Assembly (NCBI RefSeq): GCF_000787375.1
Contig: NZ_JRJU01000045.1
Location: forward strand, 1-33,164
Direction of reading: 5' to 3'
Source: Halalkalibacter okhensis
Lineage (GTDB): Bacteria > Bacillota > Bacilli > Bacillales > Bacillaceae_D
Length of the DNA: 33,164 nt
Under the pieces are notes generated by a model, which was given only the letters and a program-made list of their open reading frames with translations, was not told the origin of the DNA and did not search any database. The translations under genes were made by a program, and so were the position numbers. Each line of letters begins with the position of its first letter. The stretch's first letter is position 1. This document shows positions 15,394 through 25,382 of this stretch, piece after piece.

Positions 15394-16500
15394 ATGCGAG
15401 TACTGTGGGTAACCAATATTCCATCACCATATAGAGTAGAGTTTTTTAATAAGTTAGGAAAGAAATGTGAAGTAACTGTTCTGTTTGAACGAAATAGTGC
15501 CAAAGATAGAGAAGCCAAGTGGATATCAAGTAAATTTAAAAATTTTAACGCGGTATTTTTAAAATCAATTTCTATTGGTACAGACAAGAGCATATCTCTT
15601 GATTTTATAAAATATATAGTAAGAAATGAATTTGATATTGTTATACTATCAAATTATAATTCACCAACTATAATGTTAATGATAGCAACATTGAAGATTA
15701 AAAGGATACCCTTTGGGTTAGTTGCTGATGGTGGATTTCCCAAAAACGAAAAAGGTCTGAAAAGAAAGATTAAGGAATTCTTTATTAAAGCACCATCTTT
15801 TTGGTTAAGTTCAGGAGAAGTAACAGATGAATATTTTAAGATGTATGGTGCAAATGAAGCAAGGATCTACCGCTTTCCATTTACTTCAATAGGAAAAAAG
15901 GAAATATTAAATGATGTGTTGACTTATGATAATAAACAAAAGATAAAAGACCAAATTGGAATAAGAGAAAAGAAAATGATATTAGCAATAGGTCAGTTTA
16001 TTCCTAGAAAAGGATTTGATATATTGCTAAAATCTGCATCATCTATACCCTCTGAATATGGAATATACATTGTTGGAGGCGAACCACCGCAGGAGTACAT
16101 TAACCTCCAAAGAAAATACAATAATGTGCACTTTTTAAGTTTTAAATCAAAAGATGAATTGAAAGAATATTATAAAGCAAGTGATTTGTTTGTTCTACCA
16201 ACAAGAGAAGATATATGGGGATTAGTAATTAATGAAGCAATGGCATATGGTCTACCAGTAGTAACAACTGATAAATGTATTGCTGGTTTAGAGTTAGTGA
16301 AAGATTACCAAAATGGCTTTATAGTTCCAGTTGATGACGTAGAAAAGCTGTCAGCTGCAATAAATATGGTTTTAGACAACGATGAATTAACCTTAAAAAT
16401 GTCAAAGAATAACCTTAATAAGATAAATGAATATACAATAGAGAAAATGGCAGAAGTGCATGCAAAAATATTTGAAAAAATAAAAACTGAAATAGATTAA
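15394..16500 (+). CDS. Glycosyltransferase family 4
   Basis: A 368-residue GT-B enzyme: MRVLWVTNIPSPYRVEFFN at the N-terminus, AIGQFIPRKGFDILL at the start of the donor domain and LPTREDIWGLVINEAMAYGLPVV as the donor-binding E-x7-E motif. I take ATG 15394 as start because it gives the conserved N-terminus. An in-frame TTG at 15376 overlaps the preceding stop and adds six unconserved residues. It is 14 bases downstream of the previous glycosyltransferase gene, so they are co-transcribed. The donor is unknown. Confidence 0.9.
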   Translation: MRVLWVTNIPSPYRVEFFNKLGKKCEVTVLFERNSAKDREAKWISSKFKNFNAVFLKSISIGTDKSISLDFIKYIVRNEFDIVILSNYNSPTIMLMIATLKIKRIPFGLVADGGFPKNEKGLKRKIKEFFIKAPSFWLSSGEVTDEYFKMYGANEARIYRFPFTSIGKKEILNDVLTYDNKQKIKDQIGIREKKMILAIGQFIPRKGFDILLKSASSIPSEYGIYIVGGEPPQEYINLQRKYNNVHFLSFKSKDELKEYYKASDLFVLPTREDIWGLVINEAMAYGLPVVTTDKCIAGLELVKDYQNGFIVPVDDVEKLSAAINMVLDNDELTLKMSKNNLNKINEYTIEKMAEVHAKIFEKIKTEID

Positions 16501-16604
16501 AAGTAATTTGGAAGTTGGAACTTCGATCTTGTATATTATCTAGAAATACTTATTAAATGAACTATTTAACTCGTTAAAGTGTGTTTTATAAGGTGGAAAA
16601 ATAA

Positions 16605-18002
16605 ATGAAATCTTTATATAGTAATGTCTTAAAATATTATTTTTATATATGCGTACTAATTTTAAGTGTAATGTATGTATTTATAAGTACAGATTATACT
16701 AATAATGACATCATGGTAATAGTAACATTTTTAATTAACGGAGCAATCATATTTTTTAATATTTCAAGAAGTAACAAATTGGGCTATTCCTTAAATGATA
16801 TGGTTTGGATTTTTATGTTGGTCTTTATGTTTGTTGCACCTTTTATACAATATACGAATAACCATTTCCCTTGGTGGGACCAAAGTCTGTTGAATGATGA
16901 AATCTTATTGATAACAAACTATTACATTATGATATTTATCTCAATTTACACAATTGTTCGATACATTGTTATAAAAACGCACAATGAGCATCAAAGGAAG
17001 AGTATAAAGTTTGGTGAAATTCAAAACATTAAGCTAATCTTAAATTTAAGTTTTTTTATCTCTATAGTTGTGAGTGTTTATATTATTAATAATATAGGGC
17101 TTATAAATATATTTTCAAGAGGAACCGCATCTATGAATTTAAGCCAAACTGAAATGTTGATTGTAAGTAAGTCATTAAGAGCCTTTCCATTTATAACTCT
17201 ACTGCTTCACATTATGTATAAACACAAATATGGAATAATATATAATAAGTTCCAGTTCATTATTATATCTATTCTCTTTCTATTAACGCATTTTCCTACA
17301 GGGTTACCTAGATATCAAATTGCAACTGTTTATATAGCCTTATTAATAGTTATTTTTAAAGAATTTAAAAACAAGTATATACTGAAGATTTCTATATTAG
17401 TTGGATTATTAGTTGTTTTTCCTTTTATGGGTATGTTTAGGTCTATAGGAATTATGCTAATATCCAACCAAGTTTCTTTAATACCCAATCCACTAGAGGA
17501 TTTTCTAAAGAGTGATTATGATGCTTATTCAATGATTGCTAGAAGCTTACTTTATGTAGAAAATGAGGGCATAACATTTGGGCAACAGTTATTGGGCGCA
17601 TTTTTATTTTTTATTCCGAGATCTATCTGGCCGGAAAAGCCTATTGGAAGTGGCGCGATGATGGCTCAAGAATTTAATTGGCCCTTTACAAATGTATCCT
17701 GTCCCTTTATAGGTGAAGCATACTTGAACTTTGGTATTATCGGGATAGTTGTCTTTGCAGTATCTTTAGCAATTATTTTAGGTAAGTTCGATACAATATA
17801 TCAGCATGAATTAAAAAATACTATGAATATATCAGTGCTCAAAATATATTACCCAGTTCTTATAGGGTTTCTTTTCTTCTTACTTAGGGGGGATATGCTA
17901 AGTTCTTTTGCTTATATGATAGGTTACTTCTTGCCTTTAGCTTTCCTTTATTTCTTAGATAAAATATTTATAAGCATGAAGAGACCACTAGTAAGAAAGT
18001 AA
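16605..18002 (+). CDS. wzy: O-antigen/capsule repeat-unit polymerase
   Basis: A 465-residue integral membrane protein with roughly ten to twelve hydrophobic segments and a large loop around residues 300-360. That loop has FFIPRSIWPEKPIGSG, a pattern common in Wzy/EpsK-like oligosaccharide repeat unit polymerases. Wzy joins lipid-linked repeat units on the outer face of the membrane. AAGGTGG precedes the ATG. Wzy proteins diverge fast, so the call rests on topology, this motif and the presence of Wzx and Wzz in the same locus. Confidence 0.85.
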   Translation: MKSLYSNVLKYYFYICVLILSVMYVFISTDYTNNDIMVIVTFLINGAIIFFNISRSNKLGYSLNDMVWIFMLVFMFVAPFIQYTNNHFPWWDQSLLNDEILLITNYYIMIFISIYTIVRYIVIKTHNEHQRKSIKFGEIQNIKLILNLSFFISIVVSVYIINNIGLINIFSRGTASMNLSQTEMLIVSKSLRAFPFITLLLHIMYKHKYGIIYNKFQFIIISILFLLTHFPTGLPRYQIATVYIALLIVIFKEFKNKYILKISILVGLLVVFPFMGMFRSIGIMLISNQVSLIPNPLEDFLKSDYDAYSMIARSLLYVENEGITFGQQLLGAFLFFIPRSIWPEKPIGSGAMMAQEFNWPFTNVSCPFIGEAYLNFGIIGIVVFAVSLAIILGKFDTIYQHELKNTMNISVLKIYYPVLIGFLFFLLRGDMLSSFAYMIGYFLPLAFLYFLDKIFISMKRPLVRK

Positions 18003-18093
18003 CTTAAAAAATCCTATAAAAATCTAGATTATTCAATAATAAAAGTATAAATGGGGTTATGATAATCACATCTATATTGTTAGGAGATTGCAG

Positions 18094-19062
18094 ATGACTA
18101 ATATAAGGAAGCCACTAGTAAGTATTATTGTGCCAACATTTAAAAGGTCAAGTATAATAAAGAATGCAATAGAAAGTGTTCTAAGACAGACTTATAAAAA
18201 TATTGAAATAGTCGTTGTGGACGATAATCACCCTAATTCTGAAGAGAGAAATAATACAAAGTTAAACCTTCAGAAATATATTGATAATAATCTAATAACA
18301 TATTGTGAATTAGATGGAAATTATGGAGGGGCAGTTGCGAGGAATAAAGGATTAAAGCTAAGCAACGGAGAATTTGTGTGTTTTTTAGACGATGATGATA
18401 CTTTTCAAGAGAAAAAAGTCGAGCTTCAAGTGAATAAATTTTTAGAGAGTAAAGAAACTCTTGCAGTTGTTGGAGGATATGCCAATATTGTCGATGAAAA
18501 CGGAAAACTAATACGTATTGAAAAGACAGATATTAAAGGGGATGTTTACAAGAGGCAACTTGCACATAACATTTGTACCACAAGCATTGCAATGATTAGA
18601 AAGCAAGTTGCCATTGATTCAGGAGGCTTTGAGAAAATTCCATCATCTCAGGAGCACTTATTTTTTATAAAAATATTTAGTGTGAATCCTAATTATGATT
18701 ATGTAAAGGAATCAGTGGTGAATATCTTCCACCATTCGGGAGAAAGAATCTCTACAAATTCAAAAAAGCCAGAAGGGGCTATTCAACTATATAATAAGGT
18801 TCTCGAGTTAACTTCAAAGATGGACGATAAAGAAATAAAGTACATTAAACATCATCACTTGGTGAATATTACAAGATCATATATCTCTATTGGAAATAGC
18901 CATAATGCAATGAAGTACATTATCCTATTATTAAAAAATGATAGAGGAATAAAACTAGACACTATAAAGGTTTTTATTACTCTTTTTATAGGTGTTAAGA
19001 ACCTATATAAAATTAGAACATTATTTAATAATCTTAAGAACACAACAACTAGAGGTGCGTAA
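18094..19062 (+). CDS. Glycosyltransferase family 2
   Basis: A 322-residue GT-A enzyme with VSIIVPTFKRS, IESVLRQTYKNIEIVVVDDN, GGAVARNKGLKLSNGEFVCFLDDDD (the metal-binding DDD) and a C-terminal helical stretch. ATG 18094 lies seven bases after TAGGAG; a TTG six bases upstream is too close to that site. Its stop codon is directly followed by the next ATG, so the two are translationally coupled. Substrate unknown. Confidence 0.9.
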   Translation: MTNIRKPLVSIIVPTFKRSSIIKNAIESVLRQTYKNIEIVVVDDNHPNSEERNNTKLNLQKYIDNNLITYCELDGNYGGAVARNKGLKLSNGEFVCFLDDDDTFQEKKVELQVNKFLESKETLAVVGGYANIVDENGKLIRIEKTDIKGDVYKRQLAHNICTTSIAMIRKQVAIDSGGFEKIPSSQEHLFFIKIFSVNPNYDYVKESVVNIFHHSGERISTNSKKPEGAIQLYNKVLELTSKMDDKEIKYIKHHHLVNITRSYISIGNSHNAMKYIILLLKNDRGIKLDTIKVFITLFIGVKNLYKIRTLFNNLKNTTTRGA

Positions 19063-20157
19063 ATGAGAATAGGAATTTTAATAAATGATGTAACAGCTGT
19101 AGGTGGTGTTGAAAGAGTAGTAACAAATACAGCTAATAAATTTCATTCAATATTGGGGCACGAAGTTGAAATAATTAGTGTTTTTACCAATAAAAACGAT
19201 AGACCTTCTTTTAATATTGATGAAGGTGTTCAAATAAAATATATTAACCGCAACATTACTACTAATAAAGAAAATAAATTTTCCAAGTATTCTAGTATTA
19301 TAAAAAAAATACACCAAATAATAGAAGATAGAAAATACGATCTTGTATTATGCAATAGCATATCCTTGGTTTTGATTGCTTTAATCATAAAAAAATTTGC
19401 AGTGCCAAGAAAAGTTTCATTTAAAATAGTTGCTTGGGAACACAGTCAGTTTGATAATGTAAGTGAAAAGTTTAAACAGTTAAGAAACATAATTTATAGG
19501 TTTATCGATGGTGTTGTAACTTTAACTGAACAAGATAAGGCATTATTTAATAAAATAAATTCAAACACTAGATGTATCTATAATATGAATCCCTTTATAA
19601 GTACTACCAGAGCCAACTTAAATGCAAAAAAGGTAATAGCAGTAGGAAGATTAGAAGAAGAAAAAGGGTTTGACATGTTAATTGAAGCCTTTTCGATTGT
19701 TAATAAAGAATACCCGGATTGGGTTTTAAATATCTATGGTGAAGGTTCTCAAAGGGATTTCCTTGAAAGAAATATTAATGATAAAAATCTACAAAACTAT
19801 ATTAAACTAAATAATTTTACTAATAATATTATAGACAATTATGTAGAATCGTCTATATTTGTATTAAGCTCCAGAACTGAATCATTCGGAATGGTATTAG
19901 TTGAAGCGATGAGTAATGGTCTAGCTTGTATTAGTTTTGATTGTAAAGTTGGACCTAGAGAAATTATAAAAAATAATACCGATGGTTTATTAGTTGAGCC
20001 TAATAACATAGAAGAATTAGCTAGTAAAATTATTAATTTAATAAATGACTCAAAATTAAGGAATTCATTAGCTGAAAATGCAATGCTAAAAGCAAAGTTA
20101 TTTTCTACTGAAACTATAATGTCTGAATGGGATTATTTTTTAAGTGAAATGAAATAA
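19063..20157 (+). CDS. Glycosyltransferase family 4
   Basis: A 364-residue GT-B enzyme. The N-terminus is RIGILINDVTAVGGVERVV, the glycine-rich acceptor loop. The donor domain has AVGRLEEEKGFDMLIEAF and LSSRTESFGMVLVEAMSNGLACISFD with the E-x7-E motif, followed by GPREII. This is the GalNAc/galactosyl-transferring GT4 pattern often seen in capsule loci, but the sugar is not determined. The start lies immediately after the preceding stop with AGAGGTG inside that gene's end. Confidence 0.9.
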   Translation: MRIGILINDVTAVGGVERVVTNTANKFHSILGHEVEIISVFTNKNDRPSFNIDEGVQIKYINRNITTNKENKFSKYSSIIKKIHQIIEDRKYDLVLCNSISLVLIALIIKKFAVPRKVSFKIVAWEHSQFDNVSEKFKQLRNIIYRFIDGVVTLTEQDKALFNKINSNTRCIYNMNPFISTTRANLNAKKVIAVGRLEEEKGFDMLIEAFSIVNKEYPDWVLNIYGEGSQRDFLERNINDKNLQNYIKLNNFTNNIIDNYVESSIFVLSSRTESFGMVLVEAMSNGLACISFDCKVGPREIIKNNTDGLLVEPNNIEELASKIINLINDSKLRNSLAENAMLKAKLFSTETIMSEWDYFLSEMK

Positions 20158-20235
20158 AAAATTGCTTTAACGGGCATTAACAAACAATAAAGGTGTAGCA
20201 CAGAGCTAACCTTTTACTTTTTGGAGTGATTTAAA

Positions 20236-21366
20236 GTGCAACGTTGTATATTAGTTAGCTTTTTTAATAGTAATAATATAGGAGACCGAATGATTTCAGA
20301 AATGCTCTATTCAGATGTGAAAAATAATGGTTATGAAATTACAAAATGCTCTTATGAAGGGAGCTTTGTTATAACTGGGAATAAGCCGAAAATAAGTGAA
20401 AGGTTTTTTTTACACCAAATAAATAGAGTAAGGCGGAAAATTAATAAAATAAAATTTTGGATGAACTTTGAAAAAGAAATAAAAAAATTAGATGCACTCG
20501 TTATTGGTGGCGGTAATATGATTATGGATTTAACTCCAGATACTAAAGCTGCAATGCATTTTAATCGATATATATCTATAGCAAAGAAACATAACAAAAA
20601 GGTAGTAGTATTATCTGTAGGTATTGGGCCCTTTCAGACTATGAATCAACAAAATAAGGCAATTGAAGCTTTAGAATCATGTGATTTTGTAACTTATAGA
20701 GATGAAAGTTCATATTTATTAGGGGCAGGAAATAAAAAGGATCAACAATATATTTCAGTGGATCCAGTTTTTATGCTACCCAAACAACTAGTAAATGGTC
20801 CAGAAACTAAACAACAGGTTATTGGTATTGGAGTTATAGATACTCTTCTATTTGATCCATCTATGGAAAGGTACAGCAATACATTAAATGGTTATGTGAA
20901 TTTAATTAACCGCTTGATAGAGTTAGATTATGATATAGTAGTTTTTTCTACTGAAATAGCTGACTACAATATGGTCAATGATGTCGTTAATGAATGTAAT
21001 AATAATAGAGTAAGTATAAAATATGTTGAAAATTCAGATGAATTACTAGAGTTATATTCAAATCTATCAGCTTTAGTCGCAGCAAGAATGCATTCTTTAA
21101 TAATTGCTTACACACAACAAATACCTATTATAGGCATATCCTGGCAGCAAAAGGTTAGTAGTATGTTTAAATTGATTGATAGTGATGAGTTATGTTTTGA
21201 AATTACCGAGTTATCTGAGCAAGTAGAAGATATAGTGAATCAAGTTAAATATTCGGTGAATAATGAAAATTTACGGTTGAAAAATGAAGTGAAGCTACAA
21301 GAGTTTAAAAAGAAATATGATATAAATAGCTATATTTTAAATGAGATTAAAAAAGGTAATAAATAG
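20236..21366 (+). CDS. Polysaccharide pyruvyl transferase family protein
   Basis: Enzymes of this family add pyruvate ketals from phosphoenolpyruvate to sugars, giving the polymer negative charge. The 376-residue product has the N-terminal NSNNIGDRM, LDALVIGGGNMIMDL, VVVLSVGIGPF and the C-terminal VAARMHSLIIAYTQQIPIIGISWQQKV, where R-x-H is the conserved PEP-site signature. The GTG start follows GGAGTGA. It lies between a glycosyltransferase and the flippase, so it probably modifies the lipid-linked unit in the cytoplasm before export. Confidence 0.9.
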   Translation: MQRCILVSFFNSNNIGDRMISEMLYSDVKNNGYEITKCSYEGSFVITGNKPKISERFFLHQINRVRRKINKIKFWMNFEKEIKKLDALVIGGGNMIMDLTPDTKAAMHFNRYISIAKKHNKKVVVLSVGIGPFQTMNQQNKAIEALESCDFVTYRDESSYLLGAGNKKDQQYISVDPVFMLPKQLVNGPETKQQVIGIGVIDTLLFDPSMERYSNTLNGYVNLINRLIELDYDIVVFSTEIADYNMVNDVVNECNNNRVSIKYVENSDELLELYSNLSALVAARMHSLIIAYTQQIPIIGISWQQKVSSMFKLIDSDELCFEITELSEQVEDIVNQVKYSVNNENLRLKNEVKLQEFKKKYDINSYILNEIKKGNK

Positions 21367-21543
21367 AGATTTTTTCTATATTATCTACTGTTTTTGTTGT
21401 TTTTATCAAAGTACTCAATTTTTAACAATTGTAGTAAAGTCTTAGGTTTTAGGCATAATGAATTGAAAATCATTAAGGGTCATTATTTTGAGGTTTTAGA
21501 GAATTAGTCTATTTCATTTTTTAAGGAAGGTTGCAATAATATT

Positions 21544-21567
21544 ATGAAGTTAAAGGTAAAAAAATGA
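21544..21567 (+). CDS. Possible seven-codon leader peptide before wzx
   Basis: ATG at 21544 reads MKLKVKK and then TGA, whose TGA overlaps the wzx ATG (ATGA at 21564-21567). GGAAGG lies about 15 bases upstream, too far for a strong site. It might couple translation into wzx, or be chance in an AT-rich region. Confidence 0.2.
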   Translation: MKLKVKK

Positions 21568-22967
21568 GCAGAAACAAAAAATTGATTAAGGATACACAAA
21601 TTTATGCAATAGCTATGTTTGGACCTCAACTAATTAACTTTTTATTATTACCTCTTTTTACAAGTTATTTTAGTACAGCCGAATATGGCCAATGGGATTT
21701 AATAGTAGTAACAGTTTCCTTACTATTACCTTTCATTTCATTCGAAATATTAACTTCTGTTTATAGATGGTTATTAGAAGAAAAGGATTTTAATAAAAGA
21801 AAAGAAATAATAAGTACAGGTTTTTTTTATACCATTAGAAACTTAACCCTATTTTGTTTCTTGGCCATTTTTGTGATGATATATTTTAATATTGAATATC
21901 AATTTTTAATTATTATGATGATTATTTTTAATATCTTAAATAATTTTATTCAAAAATGTGCTAGAGGCCTAGGTCTAAATAAACAATTTGCTATTTTAGG
22001 AATTACTCAAACAATTGTAACTTTAGTTACACAAATGCTTTGTGTGTTTGTGTTTCAGATAAGAATTGAAACATTTTTTATTGGGGCTATTGTTGGAAAT
22101 GCAAGCTCATTTCTCCTTGGATGCTATATGTTAAAGTTCCATCAATATTTAGCTATAAATTATTTTTCAAAACAATTAAGTGAATCTTTATTAAAATATT
22201 CTATACCTATAATACCAGGAGCTGTAAGTTTTTGGGTAATGAATTCTTCAGACAGATTTATTATATCAGCGTTCTTAGGGTTAAGTGCAAATGGTATTTA
22301 TAGTGTGGCAAATAAGTTACCAGTGTTAATTAACATGGTTAAATCAATATTCCAATTAGCTTGGCAAGATAGTGCAATTCTAAGTTACAAAGACCAAGAT
22401 AGAGATCAATATTATTCAGAAATTTTTAAACGTTATTTTCGCTTTTTAATGCCAAGTTGTACAATTTTAATTACATTAACACCATTTTTAATGAAATTAA
22501 TTGTAGCTGACCACTTCTATATTGCTTGGAAATATACTGCAATTTTATTTTTAGGTGCAGTTTTTTTGGCGTTGTCAGATTTTTGGGGTGCAGCCTATCA
22601 TGGGTCTAAAAATACAAAGGTAATACTTAAAACTACTTTAATAGGAGCAATGGTTAATATAATAGTTAATTTATTGTTAATTCAATTAATAGGACTATAT
22701 GCTGCAGCTATTTCTACAGTTGTAGGATTTTTTGTAATGTGGCTAATAAGAATGAAAAGCAAGAGTAAAACTTTTGAAATAGATATAGATAAAAAAGACT
22801 TTATTATACTATTTTCTATCCTTGTTAGTTTCTTAATTCTAACATACCTAGAAAATGTAGTAATAAATGCAGTATTAGTATTAATGTCGTTGGCATTATT
22901 CTACTTGTATAATAAAGATGTTTTATCAAAGTTATTCAAATTTTTAGTTGCAAAAGTAAAGAAGTAG
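21564..22967 (+). CDS. wzx: Lipid-linked repeat-unit flippase
   Basis: A 467-residue MOP-superfamily (polysaccharide_synt) membrane protein with about twelve to fourteen hydrophobic segments. It begins with the typical Wzx pattern of a basic N-terminus, FGPQLINFLLLPLFTSYFSTAEYGQWDL, and has a central IPIIPGAVSFWVMNSSDRFIISAFLG repeat start. It would move the finished undecaprenyl-linked unit across the membrane for Wzy. The ribosome site is weak (AAAGGT seven bases before ATG). Confidence 0.92.
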   Translation: MSRNKKLIKDTQIYAIAMFGPQLINFLLLPLFTSYFSTAEYGQWDLIVVTVSLLLPFISFEILTSVYRWLLEEKDFNKRKEIISTGFFYTIRNLTLFCFLAIFVMIYFNIEYQFLIIMMIIFNILNNFIQKCARGLGLNKQFAILGITQTIVTLVTQMLCVFVFQIRIETFFIGAIVGNASSFLLGCYMLKFHQYLAINYFSKQLSESLLKYSIPIIPGAVSFWVMNSSDRFIISAFLGLSANGIYSVANKLPVLINMVKSIFQLAWQDSAILSYKDQDRDQYYSEIFKRYFRFLMPSCTILITLTPFLMKLIVADHFYIAWKYTAILFLGAVFLALSDFWGAAYHGSKNTKVILKTTLIGAMVNIIVNLLLIQLIGLYAAAISTVVGFFVMWLIRMKSKSKTFEIDIDKKDFIILFSILVSFLILTYLENVVINAVLVLMSLALFYLYNKDVLSKLFKFLVAKVKK

Positions 22968-23075
22968 TTTTTATGGACCAGTACTTTTCCAAGGAATTAA
23001 GAAGGTTTCCTTTATAAACCAATTTAACAGTTATACTTGTAAAAATAAAATAGTTATAGCAAGGGAGTGTGAAAA

Positions 23076-24242
23076 ATGAAAATAACAGTAGCAGGAACTG
23101 GTTATGTAGGCTTATCAAATGCAATTTTATTAGCTCAAAATAATGAAGTAACTGCATTAGATATTGATAAAGTAAAAGTTGAAATGATCAATAATAGAAG
23201 ATCTCCAATTATCGATAATGAAATTGAAGAATTTTTAGCTAAAAAAGAACTAAGATTAACTGCAACTACAGATAATTATGAAGCTTTTAAAGATGCAGAG
23301 TATGTAATCATCGCCACACCTACGAATTACGATCCAGATAAGAATTATTTTAATACAAGAACAGTTGAAGCAGTGATAGCGAATGTTCTAGCTATTAACC
23401 CAAGTGCTATAATGGTTATCAAGTCAACAGTACCGGTAGGATATACTGAAAAAGTAAGGGGTAAATTTGAAACAGAAAACATTATTTTTTCCCCTGAATT
23501 TTTAAGGGAAGGAAAAGCACTATATGACAATTTATATCCATCACGGATTATTGTAGGAGAACAGTCGAAAAGAGCAAAAAAGTTTGCTGATCTTTTGGCC
23601 CAGGGTGCATTTAAAGAAGATATCCCTGTTTTGCTAACTGCTTCCACAGAAGCAGAAGCTATTAAACTATTTGCAAATACTTATCTGGCTATGAGAGTTG
23701 CATTCTTTAATGAACTTGACTCATTCGCAGAGGTTAGAGGATTGGATACAAAACAAATAATTGAGGGTGTAGGCTTGGACCCAAGGATTGGGACTCACTA
23801 TAACAACCCTTCTTTTGGCTATGGGGGTTACTGTCTTCCTAAAGATACTAAACAATTGCTAGCTAATTATGCAGATGTACCAAACAACATTATGGGTGCA
23901 ATTGTAGCTGCTAATAGAACTCGAAAAGATCATATAGCAGATATGATACTAGCTAAGAGTCCTAAAGTAGTAGGTATATATAGGTTAACAATGAAAATGG
24001 ATTCGGATAATTTTAGGCAATCGGCTATTCAAGGCGTAATGAAACGTATTAAAGCCAAGGGGATAGAGATAGTAGTGTTTGAACCTGCTTTAGCTGATAA
24101 AGAGTTCTATAATTCTAGGGTAGTAAATGATATTGTAGAATTCAAGAAAATAAGTGATGTAATAGTAGCAAATAGATTAACAGAAGATATAAGAGACGTT
24201 CAAACTAAAGTTTATACGAGGGATTTGTTCAGTAGGGATTAG
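23076..24242 (+). CDS. ugd: UDP-glucose 6-dehydrogenase
   Basis: Oxidises UDP-glucose from GalU to UDP-glucuronic acid with two NAD. The 388-residue length matches the short E. coli type. Visible are the NAD loop [11 protein letters not shown] (6-16), STVPVGYT (117-124), SPEFLREG (139-146), Lys197 and the catalytic Cys253 in [20 protein letters not shown] precedes the ATG. Ugd is a known activation target of YwqD-type kinases in B. subtilis; such a link here is plausible but not shown. Predicts uronic acid in the polymer. Confidence 0.95.
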   Translation: MKITVAGTGYVGLSNAILLAQNNEVTALDIDKVKVEMINNRRSPIIDNEIEEFLAKKELRLTATTDNYEAFKDAEYVIIATPTNYDPDKNYFNTRTVEAVIANVLAINPSAIMVIKSTVPVGYTEKVRGKFETENIIFSPEFLREGKALYDNLYPSRIIVGEQSKRAKKFADLLAQGAFKEDIPVLLTASTEAEAIKLFANTYLAMRVAFFNELDSFAEVRGLDTKQIIEGVGLDPRIGTHYNNPSFGYGGYCLPKDTKQLLANYADVPNNIMGAIVAANRTRKDHIADMILAKSPKVVGIYRLTMKMDSDNFRQSAIQGVMKRIKAKGIEIVVFEPALADKEFYNSRVVNDIVEFKKISDVIVANRLTEDIRDVQTKVYTRDLFSRD

Positions 24243-24288
24243 TGCAGAAATAAGAAGTAATCATTAAGAAAATAGAGGTGAAACCTTT

Positions 24289-25284
24289 TTGAACATTTTA
24301 GTTACTGGCGGTGCAGGATATATAGGTTCACATACTTGTGTAGCTTTGTTAAAAGCGGGACATAATGTAATTGTTGCTGATAATCTTAGCAATAGTAAAG
24401 CTGAAACTCTAGATAAAGTAAAGCAGATAACCAAAAAAGAAGTTATTTTCTATCAAATAGATTTGACGGATGAGTTATTAGTAGACACAATCTTTTCTGA
24501 CAATGATATAGATGGTGTAATACATTTTGCTGGCCTCAAAGCTGTAGGTGAGTCTGTTGAAAAGCCGATAGAATATTATTTTAATAATATTGTTAGTACT
24601 ATGGTCCTTGTAAAGACTTGTCAGAAGTATAATGTGCAACGATTGGTTTTTAGCTCATCTGCAACTGTATATGGAGAAAATAAGGTACCGTTTGTAGAGA
24701 CTATGGAGCTCTTACCAACAACTAATCCATATGGTGAAACTAAGGCAATGAGTGAGAGGATTCTAAAGGATGTAGGAAAGGCTAATCCAGATTTCTCTAT
24801 ATCAATACTTAGATATTTTAATCCAGTAGGAGCCCATGAAAGCGGATTAATTGGAGAAGCCCCTAATGGAATTCCAAATAACCTTATGCCATATATAACT
24901 CAGGTTGCAAAGGGAAAGTTGGATAAGTTACAAGTGTTCGGGAACGATTATCCAACAGTAGACGGTACGGGTGTTCGTGATTATATTCATGTTATGGATT
25001 TGGCAGAAGGTCATGTGGCTGCACTTAATAACTTATCTAACGGAATTCATATTTATAACTTGGGTACTGGAAAAGGCACTAGTGTACTTGAGTTGGTTAA
25101 TGCTTTTGAAAAAGCTAATACTATAAAAATACCTTACAAAATTATAGGACGTAGAAAAGGAGATATCGCTTCATGCTATGCTGATGTTTCAAAGTCTCAA
25201 GAGAAGCTTAGTTGGTTAGCTAAACGGGACATAATTGATATGTGCCGAGATGCATGGCGGTTTGAAATGAATTATCAAGAATAA
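24289..25284 (+). CDS. galE: UDP-glucose 4-epimerase
   Basis: Interconverts UDP-glucose and UDP-galactose, or the GlcNAc/GalNAc pair. The 331-residue extended SDR has TGGAGYIGSHT (6-16), FSSSATVYG (121-129), Y148-x-x-x-K152 and GTGVRDYIHVMDLA. The start is TTG 24289, seven bases after AGAGGTGA. It follows ugd by 46 bases. Confidence 0.95.
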   Translation: MNILVTGGAGYIGSHTCVALLKAGHNVIVADNLSNSKAETLDKVKQITKKEVIFYQIDLTDELLVDTIFSDNDIDGVIHFAGLKAVGESVEKPIEYYFNNIVSTMVLVKTCQKYNVQRLVFSSSATVYGENKVPFVETMELLPTTNPYGETKAMSERILKDVGKANPDFSISILRYFNPVGAHESGLIGEAPNGIPNNLMPYITQVAKGKLDKLQVFGNDYPTVDGTGVRDYIHVMDLAEGHVAALNNLSNGIHIYNLGTGKGTSVLELVNAFEKANTIKIPYKIIGRRKGDIASCYADVSKSQEKLSWLAKRDIIDMCRDAWRFEMNYQE

Positions 25285-25382
25285 AACTTTGAAACTTTTC
25301 ATTTCAGTATTTCTGAAAAATTTTCTGAAGTATAATCTTTTTCAACTTGAAAGATAATAATTTGTTTATAGGAGGAGAATTC

